DNA of 64,000 nt, taken from Mesocentrotus franciscanus (Eukaryota > Echinodermata > Echinoidea > Camarodonta > Strongylocentrotidae). Under the pieces are notes generated by a model that saw only the letters and a list, made by a program, of their open reading frames with translations, was not told the DNA's origin and ran no database searches. Where the stretch lies: contig CP137668.1 of assembly GCA_037976565.1 (NCBI GenBank), forward strand, positions 28,127,113 through 28,191,112, in the 5' to 3' direction. The translations under genes were made by a program, and so were the position numbers. This document shows, one piece after another, positions 22,815-36,077 of this stretch (its first letter is position 1; each line of letters begins with the position of its first letter).

Positions 22815-23655
22815 GTCCTAAAGATACCCCCAATCATTTAGATGACGCCCCTTATAGCATCCCTCCCATTAACATTTTTTCCCCTTTCGATCCATGGTTG
22901 CCGAATGGGCTTGAATAGACGTTTTATGCAGCGAAATAACTATGTAAAAAAAAAAAACTAAGGATGAAATATATACTGAAAGGACAGAGAAAGAAGGTAC
23001 AAAAAAAATGCGGTAAATTGCCAAACAAAATCAGGGTAAGTTTGCTTTAGATATTTCCTGCTCATAATTAACTTCGACTATAACTTGATATAAATAGAAT
23101 AAACTTTGAAATGATATCTAGATTGAGATCTTCTTAAGCGGGAACATGGAACAAAGGAAACATTAACATTTGTCTATACCTATTGTATTTTTGTTTTACA
23201 ATAAAAGGAATCTCTTCAATTGGAAATGAAATTCCCTTCAGTTTGTCCTTCCCCCATGCCAATTCATCATGTTCACATTGGGCCTTTCTCATCATTTCCT
23301 TCGTTAAGTCTTTTTTGATTTCCCTTCCGATTTTTATTGTTGACAAATGCAGAAAAAAATCAAACAAACAAGCAAACTTGTCTGGACTTGCTACATTCAA
23401 CAAGCCGAATTCTCATCTTTGCCAAATCTCTCTCTCTCTCTCTCTCCTACTCTTCCCCTCCTATCAATTATTCCCCACCCTCCCCTTCTCTCTCTCCTCT
23501 CCTCGCTCTTTCTCCTTCCATCTCTCTTTCCCTCACCATTACCCTCCACCATCCTTCTCTCATCACATTTCCCTTCTAAAGGACTTCAGACCTCCACCAG
23601 TCGCGAAAGTAGATCCCCCTCTCTCCCTCTCTCCCCCGAACCCATGCACCTGACA
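22815..23655. other. Polypyrimidine patches, no gene
   Basis: Contains (CT)n at about 23428-23448 and a C/T-rich stretch to 23640 that is responsible for plus-strand Ser/Pro/Leu frames of 80-156 codons. The C/T-rich stretch directly precedes the possible exon at 23656. Confidence 0.6.
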
Positions 23656-23789
23656 GCCCAGCCAGTTCCTCAGCCAACCACACCAGCAGCCAGCCAGCCC
23701 TGCTCGACGCACCGTCAACAGCCCGCACATAACAGGTGGCAAGCTTGATGTTACTATGGCAACCAGACGCTACGGACCTGGGAACGACG
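23656..23789 (+). CDS. Possible first coding exon (11 codons) with 5' UTR
   Basis: After a long pyrimidine-rich stretch, GCACCTGACAG could be a 3' splice site, or the exon could simply be transcribed from upstream. ATG at 23756-23758 begins MATRRYGPGND and reaches ACG followed by GTGAGTG at 23790, a near-consensus 5' splice site. The sequence before the ATG (CAGCCAGTTCC... to AACAGGTGGC) is free of strong low-complexity bias. No continuing exon is identified in the next kilobases and I do not recognise the peptide, so this is only a candidate. Confidence 0.25.
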
Positions 23790-26700
23790 GTGAGTGACTG
23801 CCCTGGGTTGTGATCATCGTACGGTCGATAGCGTAGTCATACTTGTGTACGATGGTCGGGCGCTGAAGCGTCCTTTTTGTCTATTTGAAATTTGTTACAT
23901 ATTTGTTTATAACGAATCTTATATTTTATCTACCTAAATCTTTTCTTTTTAAAATTACAGCTTCGACCTGTTCTAAACTCTTATTTTTCTCTCTGTTACT
24001 TGTGTATTTATATTCCCCTCACCCCTTCTCTCTCTCTCTCTCTCCCTCTCTCTCACTCGATGCTTCCAATTATACTTTGAATTCCTGGTATTTTATCTGC
24101 AAATTTAGAACTGAGAATGTTCCTGTATGTAAGAATTTTAATCAATAAATGAATCTGAAAATGTTGAATTTTAATTTCAATTAGCTCTCACTTATCTTGT
24201 GATGGATATCACTGGATGTCAAACTTTGATTATATCCGCTACATATTTCATGAAAACTTTTTGAAGAATTGGTAAACACGAAAAGAATAATAAACACGTG
24301 CCAGATAATGTACAATTTCCATTTTGGAGGTATATGTTTCACTCCGACATTTTCCAAGCTTAATATGCTGCGGCTGACACTTGGACTGGTTTTATGTTAC
24401 AATTTTCAATACAGATAGTATCTAGCTACTATATTCCTATGAAGAAATGGAAATTTTGTTTGGCAACAGATCATGAGACCGACGGTCTCGTGTGCTATTG
24501 GTCTACTACGATTTCTCGATTTTTGTTTAGCACAACAATTTCTTGACAAATTGATGGATCAAATAGTGATATTTAAAAAAAAAATCTAAGCCTATTATAT
24601 TAATTAAGAAGAAGTTAGAAGGGTCTCCAGTTTCTTTCTCACTTTATTTTGTTTTATTTTCATTGTTCAAGGAGGTCCTGTTTGTTTTCGATATGACCTC
24701 TTGTGCTATATCGAACTAGAATGGCTAGCTGTTTGCTAGACATTTTGAAATAAACATTCTGAGTACGTGCATGTAGCTTTACAAAAATTTGACGTGCTGC
24801 ATGTTCAAATTCCTTAGGGCGAGCGATATCCTAATCCCACTTGTACGATTTCATGTTAGTACTAACTACTCCTGACGTTGCACCGTGTATTTGTGAGTTA
24901 ACGGAACTTTCAAATTTGTTTTAACATGTGTTCAAGTCACAATGCTTACCTTAGACAATCCCGTCTTTTACAGAGAGCGATGAAAGCGAGTCAGACACAG
25001 GAACACGCAGAAGTAATTATTCATCCTCCAAAACAATTAAAAAGACGGCCTTTTACTCTACATTCAGCCGCCATCTTGGACATAAACGCCACTTGTTATA
25101 CAGGCTGCATCTTTTGGAGCGCAAATAAAGAGATGTTGCTGAAAAGCCGCTTGTTGACAGCCTGTTTGGCCATTGAAGCAAGCCATTATTTTGTTGTTAC
25201 CCGCAGCCTCCCACGAAGTAATTGTTATTTTCTTGAATAATGTTGATAATATAAAATCATTGAAAGAAATCAAATTATTGACACACGTGTCTCGGAGAAT
25301 AACAATTACCTAGAAAATGAAATGGCGTTGCACAACTGCAGGAATGAGATCGTGAGAAATAAAGTGGATGAACACCGACGACTTGTTTCATTGTATACTA
25401 TCCAGAGGGTATTTCATTTTGCGATGGCCTTTGCATGAAGTTCAATTCAAAGTAAAGCTGGAAATAAGGAGCTATAAAGGCTGATAAGTGATAATGAGCA
25501 GAAGAAAAGAATAACGACACTCTGTGTAAAAAAAAATGGGGATGATAATCACCAAATAATGAAATGTTGATGGCGTTTTATTGTTTATCACACAATAAGA
25601 AGAAAAACACATTTGACGTATGAGAGAAAGAGAGAGAGAGAGAGAGAGAGGAAAGAATAGATTGGGGGGAAAAAAAGAAGGTTGAAATCCGTTCACATCA
25701 TGCATTTGATTAAATTCAGTTCATTGTTATTTATGATCTTTCAAAGCATGTGAGCGTGTCATTGCTATAACTTTTTTTAATACAGTACAGACACGGAAAG
25801 AAATGGAAGAAATTAAAGGTCACACTAAATATTAAATGAATATAAATTAAAATCGGTGGAGCATGGCCATCTTCCAACCTACCACAGATTTTTCTGTGTT
25901 ATGATTCCACGCTATTCTGAAGTTTAAACTGTTCTTGTTTATGTCTACTCATAAGCTTCTTCTCCCTAATAGAATCTGAGAGCTCTGAATGGTAAAAGTA
26001 ATCCTGCCAGACTCAAACAGATGAACAGCAAGTCCATGACTTGAAAGCGAGACGACATATATCACTTACCGCTATGTTCTCACATGAAACCAAACCAGAT
26101 TTTAATTTTACACCCTCTTTCAGCAGACTAATTGAAAGAGAATCGGGGCTCTTCAATAAATAATTCAAGCCCGACAATTCAAAGGGATTCGATTTCATTT
26201 TGGCTCTTCAGCCCAATTTGGGCGAATGTTTTTGCGACCCCCGAATGCTCTCCAGAGTTGTGACCCTGCGGAAGGGTACCTCAATAGGGATATTAAGCAA
26301 CCTTACGGTGACCCCACGAAACCATTAATGTTTGATTGGTGCCGATCTTCAGGTGTGGTGGTCTGACCTCTGACCTATGAACTTGACCTTTTGGTTACAG
26401 ATAGTACGCGTGGAAACAATAGGAATGAAAGACCAGGTGGACCCCGGAGTTTGCTATGTTTACTTTCGTTGTGTCTTGTTATGGGGCCTTCCATTGCAAC
26501 GAGTTAAGTGGATCTTGGACTTAATGACTCGTGACAAAATGATAGACGTCGTCCGTACATCACGGAGGGGTCTTTTATGATTAGTGATGACATGAGGGAT
26601 GTTGGTAAACCGAGTCGTTGTCTGATGGGGATGAAAATAAAGGATTGGAAGTCGTAATCGCCGTAATGGGATAATATGAGAGGATTTGTTGTGGTGTCGT

Positions 26701-27144
26701 GAGATGAAGGAAGACTGATGGAAATCCTGGCATTGATAGTAATGCTTGTTAGAAAGATTGACATTGTCATGGTAATGGTTCAGCTGATAATGACGATGGC
26801 GACGGTAGAGATGATGATGAATAATGGCGATGATGGTGAAGGTACTAGTAGTGATGGTAAGGCAAAAGAGAATGAGCTCACCACCAGCAACAAATACTGT
26901 CGGTGCGGTGAGAATTCTTGTAGTATACTATAGGGGTGCCATGGGGTTATTTTGAGGGGCATTTTATACTAGCGTTTGAATTGATAACCTGTGGGACGGT
27001 GTGGGCTAGGATAAGGAGTTCATGCCAAAGTTTGGGTCTGGTGACTACACTAACTAATGTTGATGATGATGGTCGTCATCATAGACACCCTTTTGAAGAC
27101 TTTGATGATGTTGGAATGGTGGCGCTGAAAGGGGTGTTGCCTAT
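23790..27144. other. No gene recognised; short GA/CT repeats
   Basis: Contains (CT)n at about 24026-24054 and (GA)n at about 25622-25652. The 104-codon plus frame at 24926-25240 has no motif I recognise. A perfect DR1-type nuclear-receptor element, TGACCTCTGACCT, lies at 26364-26376 (listed separately). Confidence 0.5.
26364..26376 (-). promoter_or_regulatory. Consensus DR1 nuclear-receptor element
   Basis: TGACCT C TGACCT reads on the minus strand as AGGTCA G AGGTCA, two perfect half-sites spaced by one base. RXR, HNF4 and COUP-type receptors bind DR1 sites. A third TGACC half-site follows at about 26384. Function is inferred from sequence only. Confidence 0.35.
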
Positions 27145-27325
27145 ACTATTCATGAGACTTTGTTCCTTTGCATATTATAAGTATATTTGTTTGTACTATG
27201 TTCTTTTGTATTGTTTGGATCGGACCCCTCTGAAGAAAAAAAACAGCTATTAACTGCAAGGGCAATCAAACCCATGAGTGGTGAATAAATAAATCAAAAT
27301 CAACTCAAATCAAATATTACATCGA
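27145..27325 (+). mobile_element. Possible LINE 3' end with AATCAAA tail
   Basis: GGATCGGACCCCTCTGAAG, a run of A, CAGCTATTAACTG and GTGGTGAATAAATAAATC lead into degenerate AAATCAACTCAAATCAAAT repeats. A conserved-looking 3' end followed by a short A-rich tandem tail is typical of non-LTR retrotransposons. No reverse transcriptase is readable upstream, so it could also be a polyadenylated gene remnant. Confidence 0.35.
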
Positions 27326-27550
27326 TATGAACAAATGAAATCTACGACTACTCATTTTTTTTTCTACATCATCAAAATTACATTTGTTGATTCGTCGTGG
27401 AAATCGTGAACCTGACGGTGATTATAAAAGTTCGCATGAAAAATTCACTGCAATTCTTTTTATATACAATTATTTTAAACCATTGTAGCTTGCGTGACAG
27501 TAACACGCTAGTCAAGTCTAATGTCTTAACGTATGTTAATGTTGATTCAG

Positions 27551-27722
27551 AGGGATCTCCCGAAACATGAATGTTTTTAAGGCACTCATTAAGTCCAACA
27601 ACGATTTAGAATATACAATAGCCAAGAATACGGGTAGACTTGCTCTTCACATTCGAAAGAGGAGGATAGATTTAACTGATGTTAAGATGATGTATAAACA
27701 ATTGCAAGACATGTTCTTATAG
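27551..27722 (+). CDS. Possible small terminal exon or 51-codon ORF
   Basis: TTGATTCAG ending at 27550 is a plausible 3' splice site. The open frame after it continues through ATG at 27567 to a TAG at 27720-27722 and includes LEYTIAKNTGRLALHIRKRR and IDLTDVKMMYKQLQDMFL. Composition is protein-like, with mixed charge and an amphipathic end, rather than repeat-derived. I do not recognise the family, and there is no clear partner exon. Confidence 0.25.
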
Positions 27723-28534
27723 CATTTATATTGACTTTGTTTACATATCAATTTATCCATTGCCACCTGCCTTGTTTATGTCTTTTTCATTGTGATTGTT
27801 CTTTCATTTTGATTAATAAGAACTGAAATTACAACAAAATATTTATAAAAAGTTTAATGTCTGAAAGGAACTTTAAGGGGGTTTGTCGATGAAGGATGAT
27901 TCTTGATCTTCGCCCAATTAAACATTTGTTTCTCATTATTTATGCTTACCACTTTACGATTTTTTTATATTATTGTTGAAGGAAGGTGGGGTCACCTCAA
28001 ACTTTGCAAGACGACGCATAAACCAAAGAAAGAATGAAATGATAATGGAAAGAACAATCATGTCTGATTTACGATATTGAATATAATTTCCCACGATGTA
28101 GTGCATTTGATATTTATGGCCCATCCCCATACGTGCTAGAATTTCACAGGTTTAGTGTAAAATATAAAAATATGTAAGAATGTTTCCCGTCTTGCATGAA
28201 TGATGCAAATTTATTTGAGGGCTGTATACTAAAGAGTTCAGTTACCATTGAGTGAATGACCGCGTTGACAGAAGGCTGTAAATATTGAACATTTAAAGGT
28301 ATTTTCATGCATTATTAGTTATTATTGCTATTGTTATAGCCCACATGGCTATTACCTACGATAACGCATCAATACTAATTTGTCAAGTTGAATTAAGTTT
28401 ACTTAATAATGAACATTTCATTTTATTACAACCATCTGCAAAAAGTCGTGTTTTATGGAAACTTCTAAAGCAAAAAAATGTAGGACATGTACATGATAAA
28501 CAACTCATGTCATGGCTTTCTTTAACAGTACATT

Positions 28535-28830
28535 TTTTATTCTGAGTACCGGTCGTGCGATTGGCCTTTTTTTTCTATTAGAAACAGTCTTCAAGTTATG
28601 CGTAAAGGTTAGTTATATCATGAGTGAATTTGAAAACAGTTTAATTCTGGGGTTGTGGAATCATCAAAATAATAATAGATTCACTATTCAAAACACCAAA
28701 TAATTACAATAATTGCACACAGATGGTTGTATATGGGACTACACAAAGATGTGGGTGCAAAAATTGTCTAAAGTTGTCAACTATTTCTTGTCATATTTGA
28801 CATATTGGAGCAGTTCCATTCTCTTTATTC
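28535..28830 (+). mobile_element. Dispersed element, TGTATATGGGACT family, copy
   Basis: Shares GTCGTGCGATTG, GTGGAATCATCAAAAT, CACACAGATGGTTGTATATGGGACTAC and CAAAGATGTGGGTGCAAAAATT with the elements at 21485, 43658 and (inverted) 52500. The left and right limits are approximate. It is not coding. Confidence 0.55.
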
Positions 28831-29194
28831 AATGATTTTTCAGTTCGAGAACGTGAAAATATGAATAGCATTGATAGAATTTAATGACATACATGACTGT
28901 ATTTAATCTATTAAAAATTGTGAAAATATTAGCATTTTCTCATTCGATATAAAACATTCTAAACGTTAAGAGAAAGCAGATATGTGCAGGAGAATATGTA
29001 AATATTGTAACACACTCTAATATTTTTTTTAATTTTCATTGATTACTAATCAAAATAATTTATCAGGATTGATCTGCACATAAATCGTTACTGCGCATAA
29101 TGTAATTATGTAATTATACTCCAAGCATCCACCCTCATCCTCCCTCGTGATACACACTCAGTCTTTTACCCTGTTATCGATGTGATGTAGAGTG

Positions 29195-29600
29195 ATGAGG
29201 AGAAGGAGGAGAAGAAGAAGAAGAAGGAGAAGGACTGTTATACAATACCCCACCACCTACCTAACACACACCCTCCATCCCACATACACGCGCACACATT
29301 CTTCTCTCCTTCCACAGAAGGACTAGGAGGAGGAGAAGAAGAAAAGATCATGATGAAGAAGAACAACGTACAATACCATCGAACACCCCCCTTCCTACAC
29401 ACACCCTCTTACCCAAATACACACTCGCGCACACTATACTCTCCTTCCATTCTTCCACCGATGCAAAGCAGAAGAAGAAGAAGAAGAAGAAGAAGAAGAA
29501 GAAGAAGACGATACACTATAACATACATCACACCTTCCCCACACGCACTCCCACATACACGCACGCACACACTTCTTTCAATCCACCAATGTGATGCTGC
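29195..29600. repeat. Compound tandem repeat of about 135 bp, three units
   Basis: Each unit has a purine block of (AAG)n/(GAG)n, then a variant of ACAATACC, then a C/A-rich block with ACACACCCTC, CCACATACACGCGCACAC and TTCTCTCCTTCC. Units start near 29195, 29325 and 29465. The AAG block is longest in the third unit (29468-29508). Frames such as the 101-codon poly-Arg one are repeat translation. Confidence 0.7.
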
Positions 29601-30929
29601 GTGTGTATATCTCGATACGCAATCCTCGCATAACCACTTGAACTCATTTGATTGAAATTTCCCGCCCGAGGGAAGTAACAATCTAATAAAGTCAACATGG
29701 CAATGTTGCTTGACGACATCATGCTATGGCGTATGCCTCAGGGGGAGGGGAAAATGAGAAGGGGTTCTCCCATCATATTCTCATAGCAGAAATGATGTTA
29801 TGCGCCCTTTTCATGACTATATCATAGCAGATTTTTGTGCAGGGCCTGTAGATATTTTGAAACACTCTATTTTTCCTAGGTTTCCAGCTAAGCAGGCTCC
29901 ACGGCACCCCTACCCTATCCCTAACCCTCTGCCTTACATATAAATCAACTGGCTATGCCAGTGTTTAATGATAATCGAAACCGGGTCGATATGTCGTAGT
30001 CAAGGTCTCGGTGAAGGGGAGTCTAACTTACTTTCATACTGCCCCCGTTTATATATTTTCCCCCGCTATTTTTTTTCAATTTGATTTCGCCAAATTTGTT
30101 TTAAATGAAGACATTCTTCAGGTAATATTACTCATTCGATTCTGTCGAAAACTATATGTAATGCTATTTTCTATGTTTGAGTAGTATGATGTAAATCTCT
30201 CCCCCAAGAAAATTTTCCCTCGTCAAGTGTATGCATGTTGTGATGATTTTTATTTTCTCTGGCAGGATATTTTTCAGCTGGATTTCAGTTGTTTGATTAC
30301 ATGTAGAAGCATGGCATGGCGTCGCATAAAAGGGAAAGTATCAAATGCATGTATAATGTTTATCACTGGACACTGGGGGTAAATTGGAAGCTCTCCAAGT
30401 TATTGGATTTGAACTAGACTCGTATTCATGATGTTTTAATGTTGTCATGGTACCTGTAAATTATTTCGGAGTGATTTTGTGTGAAATACTTGGAACGGTG
30501 CCCACTATGATGTCTTGCATAGCGTATTGTGCCAGCCCTTGTTCCAATATTCTCTAACTCCATTGTTTTGCTCGTTCGTTACATTTTCAACACACCTTTA
30601 AACACAACTACATTTTCGAAATACGACTTTACCTCATATTAGCCCATGCATCAAATTTACTGTTTTCATATATACTTATCTTTAACAGTCTGTCTATTTG
30701 TTTTCCTTTCTAATTACAATGAATACGCATACGTTGTTTTATCTCAAGGGACCCAAGACTGACTTGGCTTATAATTAGGTCCACTAAACGGTACCCGTAA
30801 AATAAAAAATTATTAGCCTTTTTTAACATAATTATTTCATTCAGCATACTTTTTAGAGTTTCTTCTGCATTATAAATACAGATTTCTTTTATGTTCATTT
30901 TGATTATAAGAAGGATTCCGAAATAAATG

Positions 30930-30953
30930 TTTATTGAATCTTGAATCTTGAAT
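30930..30953 (+). repeat. (TTGAATC)n retroposon-like tail
   Basis: AATAAATG precedes TTATTGAATC repeated three times. Short 3' tandem tails of this type follow non-LTR retrotransposons. No coding remnant was found upstream. Confidence 0.4.
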
Positions 30954-32857
30954 CTACTCCTTTCGAAATTTAGTGTACATAAATATCCAAATTGCATGCA
31001 CTCGCGACATTTATAATCTACCTCAAATCATTTACTTGATTAAATGATTGCTATTTAAATGGAAAGTTTAAAACTTAATTTCCTTACAATACTCATCTCC
31101 AACAGTGTGTCTATTAATTTCAGTCTTTTTCGCGTCTAACTGTCTAAATGGTGAAATGAAAAATTAACACTATGAACTTGCTCAATCCCATAATTTTTCG
31201 ATATGCCCCAATGATGAAATTTGCAGCTTGGTGAAAGACGCATAAAATAATGAAAACGCAAGAATCAATATCAGACCTCTCGAATATTGACAAAAGGTGG
31301 AAATGAACTCTTACTTAAATCAATAATCCTTAGACAATAGATGGGCATTGCAGTTAATTTGCACAACCTATTTTGCCTTGGGATATCATCTCCGTATTAA
31401 TTCAACGACGCTTGAGCTGAATTAAAGTTGTTTTTCTTAAAATGTGTAAATTAACACTACCTTGAATCAGTCTGTATTAGACAAGAGATTGTCGTTGCAA
31501 TCGATTCGCCGTGAAATATCAGTTCTGTACCGGTTAAATCTGGTTTTAATGGTAAAAATCTAAGAATTATTTTTTGATAACAATTGATACAGCGAATCAA
31601 TTGCAAAAAACTTTGACCATATTTGCAAGCACTTTGAAGGTTGTGTGAATCATCTTAACACTGTTGATAATACACAATATTGACCTGGCGTAGCCTTCAT
31701 AAGCCAGACATGCTTTGCCTTTTACACACTTTAATGAAACTGTCTTACTGACGTCACAGGAAAAGATGAAAAGATTTACCCACATATGAGCGAATTAGAC
31801 ACCCCACGACGGAGGGCTATTGTACATCTTTTATGTAACAATCACAGCATTGACACAGTCATGGCTGGCTATGATAAACACCTTTGAAGAACACTCCAGC
31901 GTATGGGTTATCTTTGTTACGTGCAAATATGAAGATGAAAATCTTCGTATATGTCGATGGTTAAAAATCAGCTGACATAGTTTTAGTTGAAAGCAAAACA
32001 ATGGAAGCAGACTACAAGAACATAACAATGTATTCAAAGGTAGAAAAGGCCTTTTGCAGAAACCACAATTTGTTTCGGATATGTTTTGGGGCTGGCCTAC
32101 CAGTGAGTGACCTTCCAGAAAGAGGGAGTGGCACCTCAGACACCACGCCTCCACTATCGTTGTACTACTGCCTACTTTTTCAAAAGATCGGTCGGTTGCT
32201 GGGTTGGTTTGTCAGTTGGTTGGTTTTATTTTCCTCATATATACCATATATATGAAGTCTAATCATTCATGCTTTTGGTAGACTTTTACGATTTTCTTTT
32301 TACTAGAAGCACATGACATAAAGTTGTTGTGCAAATTCCATGCAAATTAACAAAGTAATAAGTTGAAATTTTTAACATCATTGTACATTTTGTATGCATA
32401 ATATATTTTGCTTTATTTGTTTTTGCTTAGTTTTTCTTCATCTTTATATGTAGGCTTATAGATTTGTTGGCAGGGTCCAAAAGTCATGGTTGTCTTCAAT
32501 CGTCTTACTTGCCTGCATTATTGATGGACATGGTGATACTTTTTTTTATACAGTTTCCAATCTGCATTTCTTTGCTCTTCTGCTCCTCCTCTCCCTTCCT
32601 CTCTCTCTCTCTCTCTCTGTGACCCTAAATTCGGACTCGAACCATTGAATATCTATAAATCAATTATCATGTACAACTTACTATCAATCAGAGATACAAA
32701 AGAAGGGGGATGGAGAAATATATCAAAAAGAAATAGAATTTAAAAACGAGGACAAAGACCCAAGAGCTTTAATGACATAATTTCATCTAGGGGATGCAAG
32801 CGAACCAAAAGATCAACTGTTCGTTACGCTCCAATAAAATGAATAATGTTCCTGGCT

Positions 32858-33060
32858 CTCGACCTGTCGGGGAGGGCCCGGGCCAAGAGCGAGCTCCGAG
32901 TGCGTAAACAACAATTTACGCCATGTTGTCGAACATTACAAGAAGCTGCAGGACATTTCACCCCGGGAGTCACCGGGGCAGCCAGCCGAAGCTCATCCGA
33001 TCGATTCTTAAGGTGGTCCCACTGTACCCCCGCAGGGTCACAAATACAAAGGCGAAGTGG
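32858..33060. other. CpG-rich island-like segment
   Basis: Contains GAGGGCCCGGGCC, CCCGGGAGTCACCGGGGC and CCGATCGA in otherwise AT-rich surroundings. The 85-codon frame over it has no recognisable domain. A promoter or old GC-rich repeat are both possible. Confidence 0.3.
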
Positions 33061-36000
33061 TAGGGTTTCGAACTTGACTTTTGAATTATGGTTGGCGCAG
33101 TGAAAGGCAAGTAAGAACTGCCTATATCATAGATAATTCCATGTTATCGTTTTTTATTGTCATTGAACAGCGTCCGTTAGACCAATACAATTAGGCCTAG
33201 ACCCAACTTAGCATTTGAGACCTTATGAGGCCATACAGATCCAAGTACATTTTTTTAGGTATATGAGGAACAATATTTTGGGACATTTTTCGATAAAGAT
33301 TAAGGGCATTTTGACTTAATCTTTTACTCCCAAAGTGCGTTTATGAAACGCACTCAAAATACGAAAGAGGCTTCAGTCTAACAGACAAAAAAAAATGAAT
33401 GCATTGAATTGATTTATGGAACGAAGAACATCATTTTGGCCCTGAGCAGATATTCAGATGATTATACAATAACATCATTTATCAATTCCTGGACCTTCGC
33501 ACCTAGTAGTTGCAAATTTGCGAGGCTATAACATGGTCTTGCATGGGCAATGGCGCATCGAACGATTGATCAACATGGCATGACATGTAACAATGTCAGG
33601 TGTATTTTGTCAAAATCCCGCGTGCTAGATAACTGCTTTAGAAGTACTTGATCATCTTTTAATTTCTAAGCTCTTTACATTGTAATTTGTATTACTGCAA
33701 ATTATTAAAAAATGCAATCTCCCCTTGCAGTTTTGTTGGTTTCTTTGTTCGAGTGCTGTAGCAGTGGCGTTAGTGGCTCTAATTAGCAAGTAAATTGATA
33801 TTAAGTACCTTAACATATATGTAAAGATAAACTAAACTCTGCTTGAGCATGTTGAGATTGTGTTGAATGTCGAATCCTTTAAAAAAAAACATTCAAAAAT
33901 CTTTTACCAAAATAATTATAAGATCAAGTCGTAAAATAATATAGACCTATATGCCAGCAAGAAGACTTTCAAAGTTAAAGAATCAACTGAGCTTACATGT
34001 TCTTGGGTGACCGTGTCATAGGCCTATCGCAACACAGAGAGGATTGATAGGCCAAGTCATCGCGATGCCAAATCTGATTACCTTCATTGCTTCTGTCATG
34101 TTTGCAGAAACAAAAGTTTATACCCAAAACATTACCTATGCCACCTGCCTACGTGCACCCTCCTTATGTTCAGAATTCGAACCCGATTTGAATCACCCAG
34201 CCCCACCCGTTCTAAAATATGTTGTGACATGACAATACCCCAAAATTCAAACTATGCTAAATTGAGGGGTGGATTTTCCATGCGTTTCTATTATATGTTT
34301 AGATATCGTAATACCTTCATGGCAGAGAAGCCACTGGTAAGAGAAACATATCAATTATGACAACCGGGGCCACATACGAGCTGGGTATGGGGATGGCATT
34401 CCTGGCGATATATCCAATACTCCAAACATATTTGATTTGGGGTATTATATCATTTTCTGTTCCATAACATTGGTTGCAGTGTCCCAGGGTGCGAATGGAT
34501 TTGATATGGTAAACAAGCGGCGTGTGAGTGACAGCTAGAGAGCTTAATCTGTCATCATATTCTACCTGTCTCTTTTGATATTTGGTCTTGTCATTATAGG
34601 TCCTGGACTTCTGCGAGCTATGATCAAAGGGCACCTTTAAGCTTCCGATGAAAACCAAGTGATTAATCCGAGCCATCAACCTTTCTGGCACGGTCCTCTT
34701 CAAACCCTAATGGATAAATGCGAATGGTGGACCACACGATAGTTAGGTATGAGTTGGATAAAAAGAATAAAACTTTATTTTGGCTAGTGACAGACGGTAG
34801 CTTATCATTTAATTTAATAAAAACTGATGTTTGAAAGAAATCCAGTTAATTAATTTATGGAAAACGAGACCACCTGGACAAAGAGAATGGAGAGAAAGAA
34901 ATATATGGAGGGGACGAGAAAAAAGGGAGGAAACAGGAAGATACATGCATTCCATGCAGATATGTACAACTAAATATTAAACAAATAAAGAGATGGGGAT
35001 AGGGGAGAGAGAAATAAAATGAGAGAGAGGAGGTTGGGTACCCTTAAAAAGAGGGAGACAGAAAGTAGTTCGAGAGGGGTGAATAGGTTGGTAGGTGGGG
35101 TGGAAGGAAGGACAAATTATTCTAGAATAATCAATATGCACGTCTTTATCTAATACCCTTTTTAAAAATCGAATTATTCAACATCGTATCGAAGCGTATT
35201 ATTCAACCAAGCCTATATTGTGTAGGCATCACTGAACAACTCCTTCAGCTCCCCCCTAAAGAAACGTAGTTCGAAGAGCTTGTAACAGCTGTGAAAATTC
35301 AATTTCACGGATGTGACAAGAATTGTTATGGAGTATGACTGTGCTGGTCATTCTTCGCTCAACATTGACGTTTTAATAGTCGTGAGACTTTAGACAGAGT
35401 CCATAAAACTGCCTTTCTTAACTCAAAACACACGGGTCTATCACTAAACAGCTAATCAGATTCAATCTGTGGGTATCTACTACTCTTGTGTGGTTGTTTT
35501 GTACATTAAAATTCATGAATGCTACTTTTCTGCCTGCTTGCTCCCTTTGCATTTTCCGGTTGTCGGACAAAAGTGACGACTCTTTGTTTGTTTGTACTTT
35601 TCTATTTCATTTCCGCAATCATCAGCATACAGTTGATAATAAAATATCATTTAAAGTACACGATGTTCTTTTAAGGATATTGCGAGTAGATTTTACCGTA
35701 AAGCATGTATATACTCAATGATTTAACGTTAAGGGCATGATTGTTAACATGAAGCTTGGATTTCATCTCATTCTTGTAGTAGATAAGCATTATTTATTTT
35801 GTAAGAACAAAAATCCTCCCTTCCTTGCCCCAGTCATGTCAGTGTAGGCCAAGGTCTCGATTATTGGACGATATGATGATGGACGAAGTGATGTCAGACC
35901 AAATCATGTGTCAGAGTGGCAATGGACCAAATGGCAGTTACCCGCTCATTCACGAATTAGCCAAAGCGCGCGTACGGCTAAAGCGTAGTACGGCTAAAGC

Positions 36001-36077
36001 GTCCTCCCCAGCCCTTGACCACAAGGTCACCGATGGTCTAGCCGGTCGCGTGCCCGTCTAGCCATCACCCAAGAGAA

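Larger units (their letters stand above)
30000..36077. other. Mostly featureless sequence, no gene recognised
   Basis: I see no exon, RNA gene or clear element over most of this stretch. Noted within it: a TTGAATC trimer tail (30930-30953), a short (CT)n at about 32600-32618, a CpG-rich segment at 32858-33060 and purine-rich sequence at 34860-35105. The 128-codon minus frame at 34317-34703 is the longest frame here not made of simple repeat, but it shows no motif or splice context. Confidence 0.5.

Noticed and set aside
31310..31560. Possible diverged tandem duplication
   Set aside because: Similarity between the halves (TTAGACAATAGATGG / TTAGACAAGAGATTG) is limited to short blocks; not enough to call without alignment.
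34317..34703. 128-codon minus-strand frame
   Set aside because: Not low complexity, but no recognisable motif, no splice signals and no neighbouring exon; length is compatible with chance in 64 kb.
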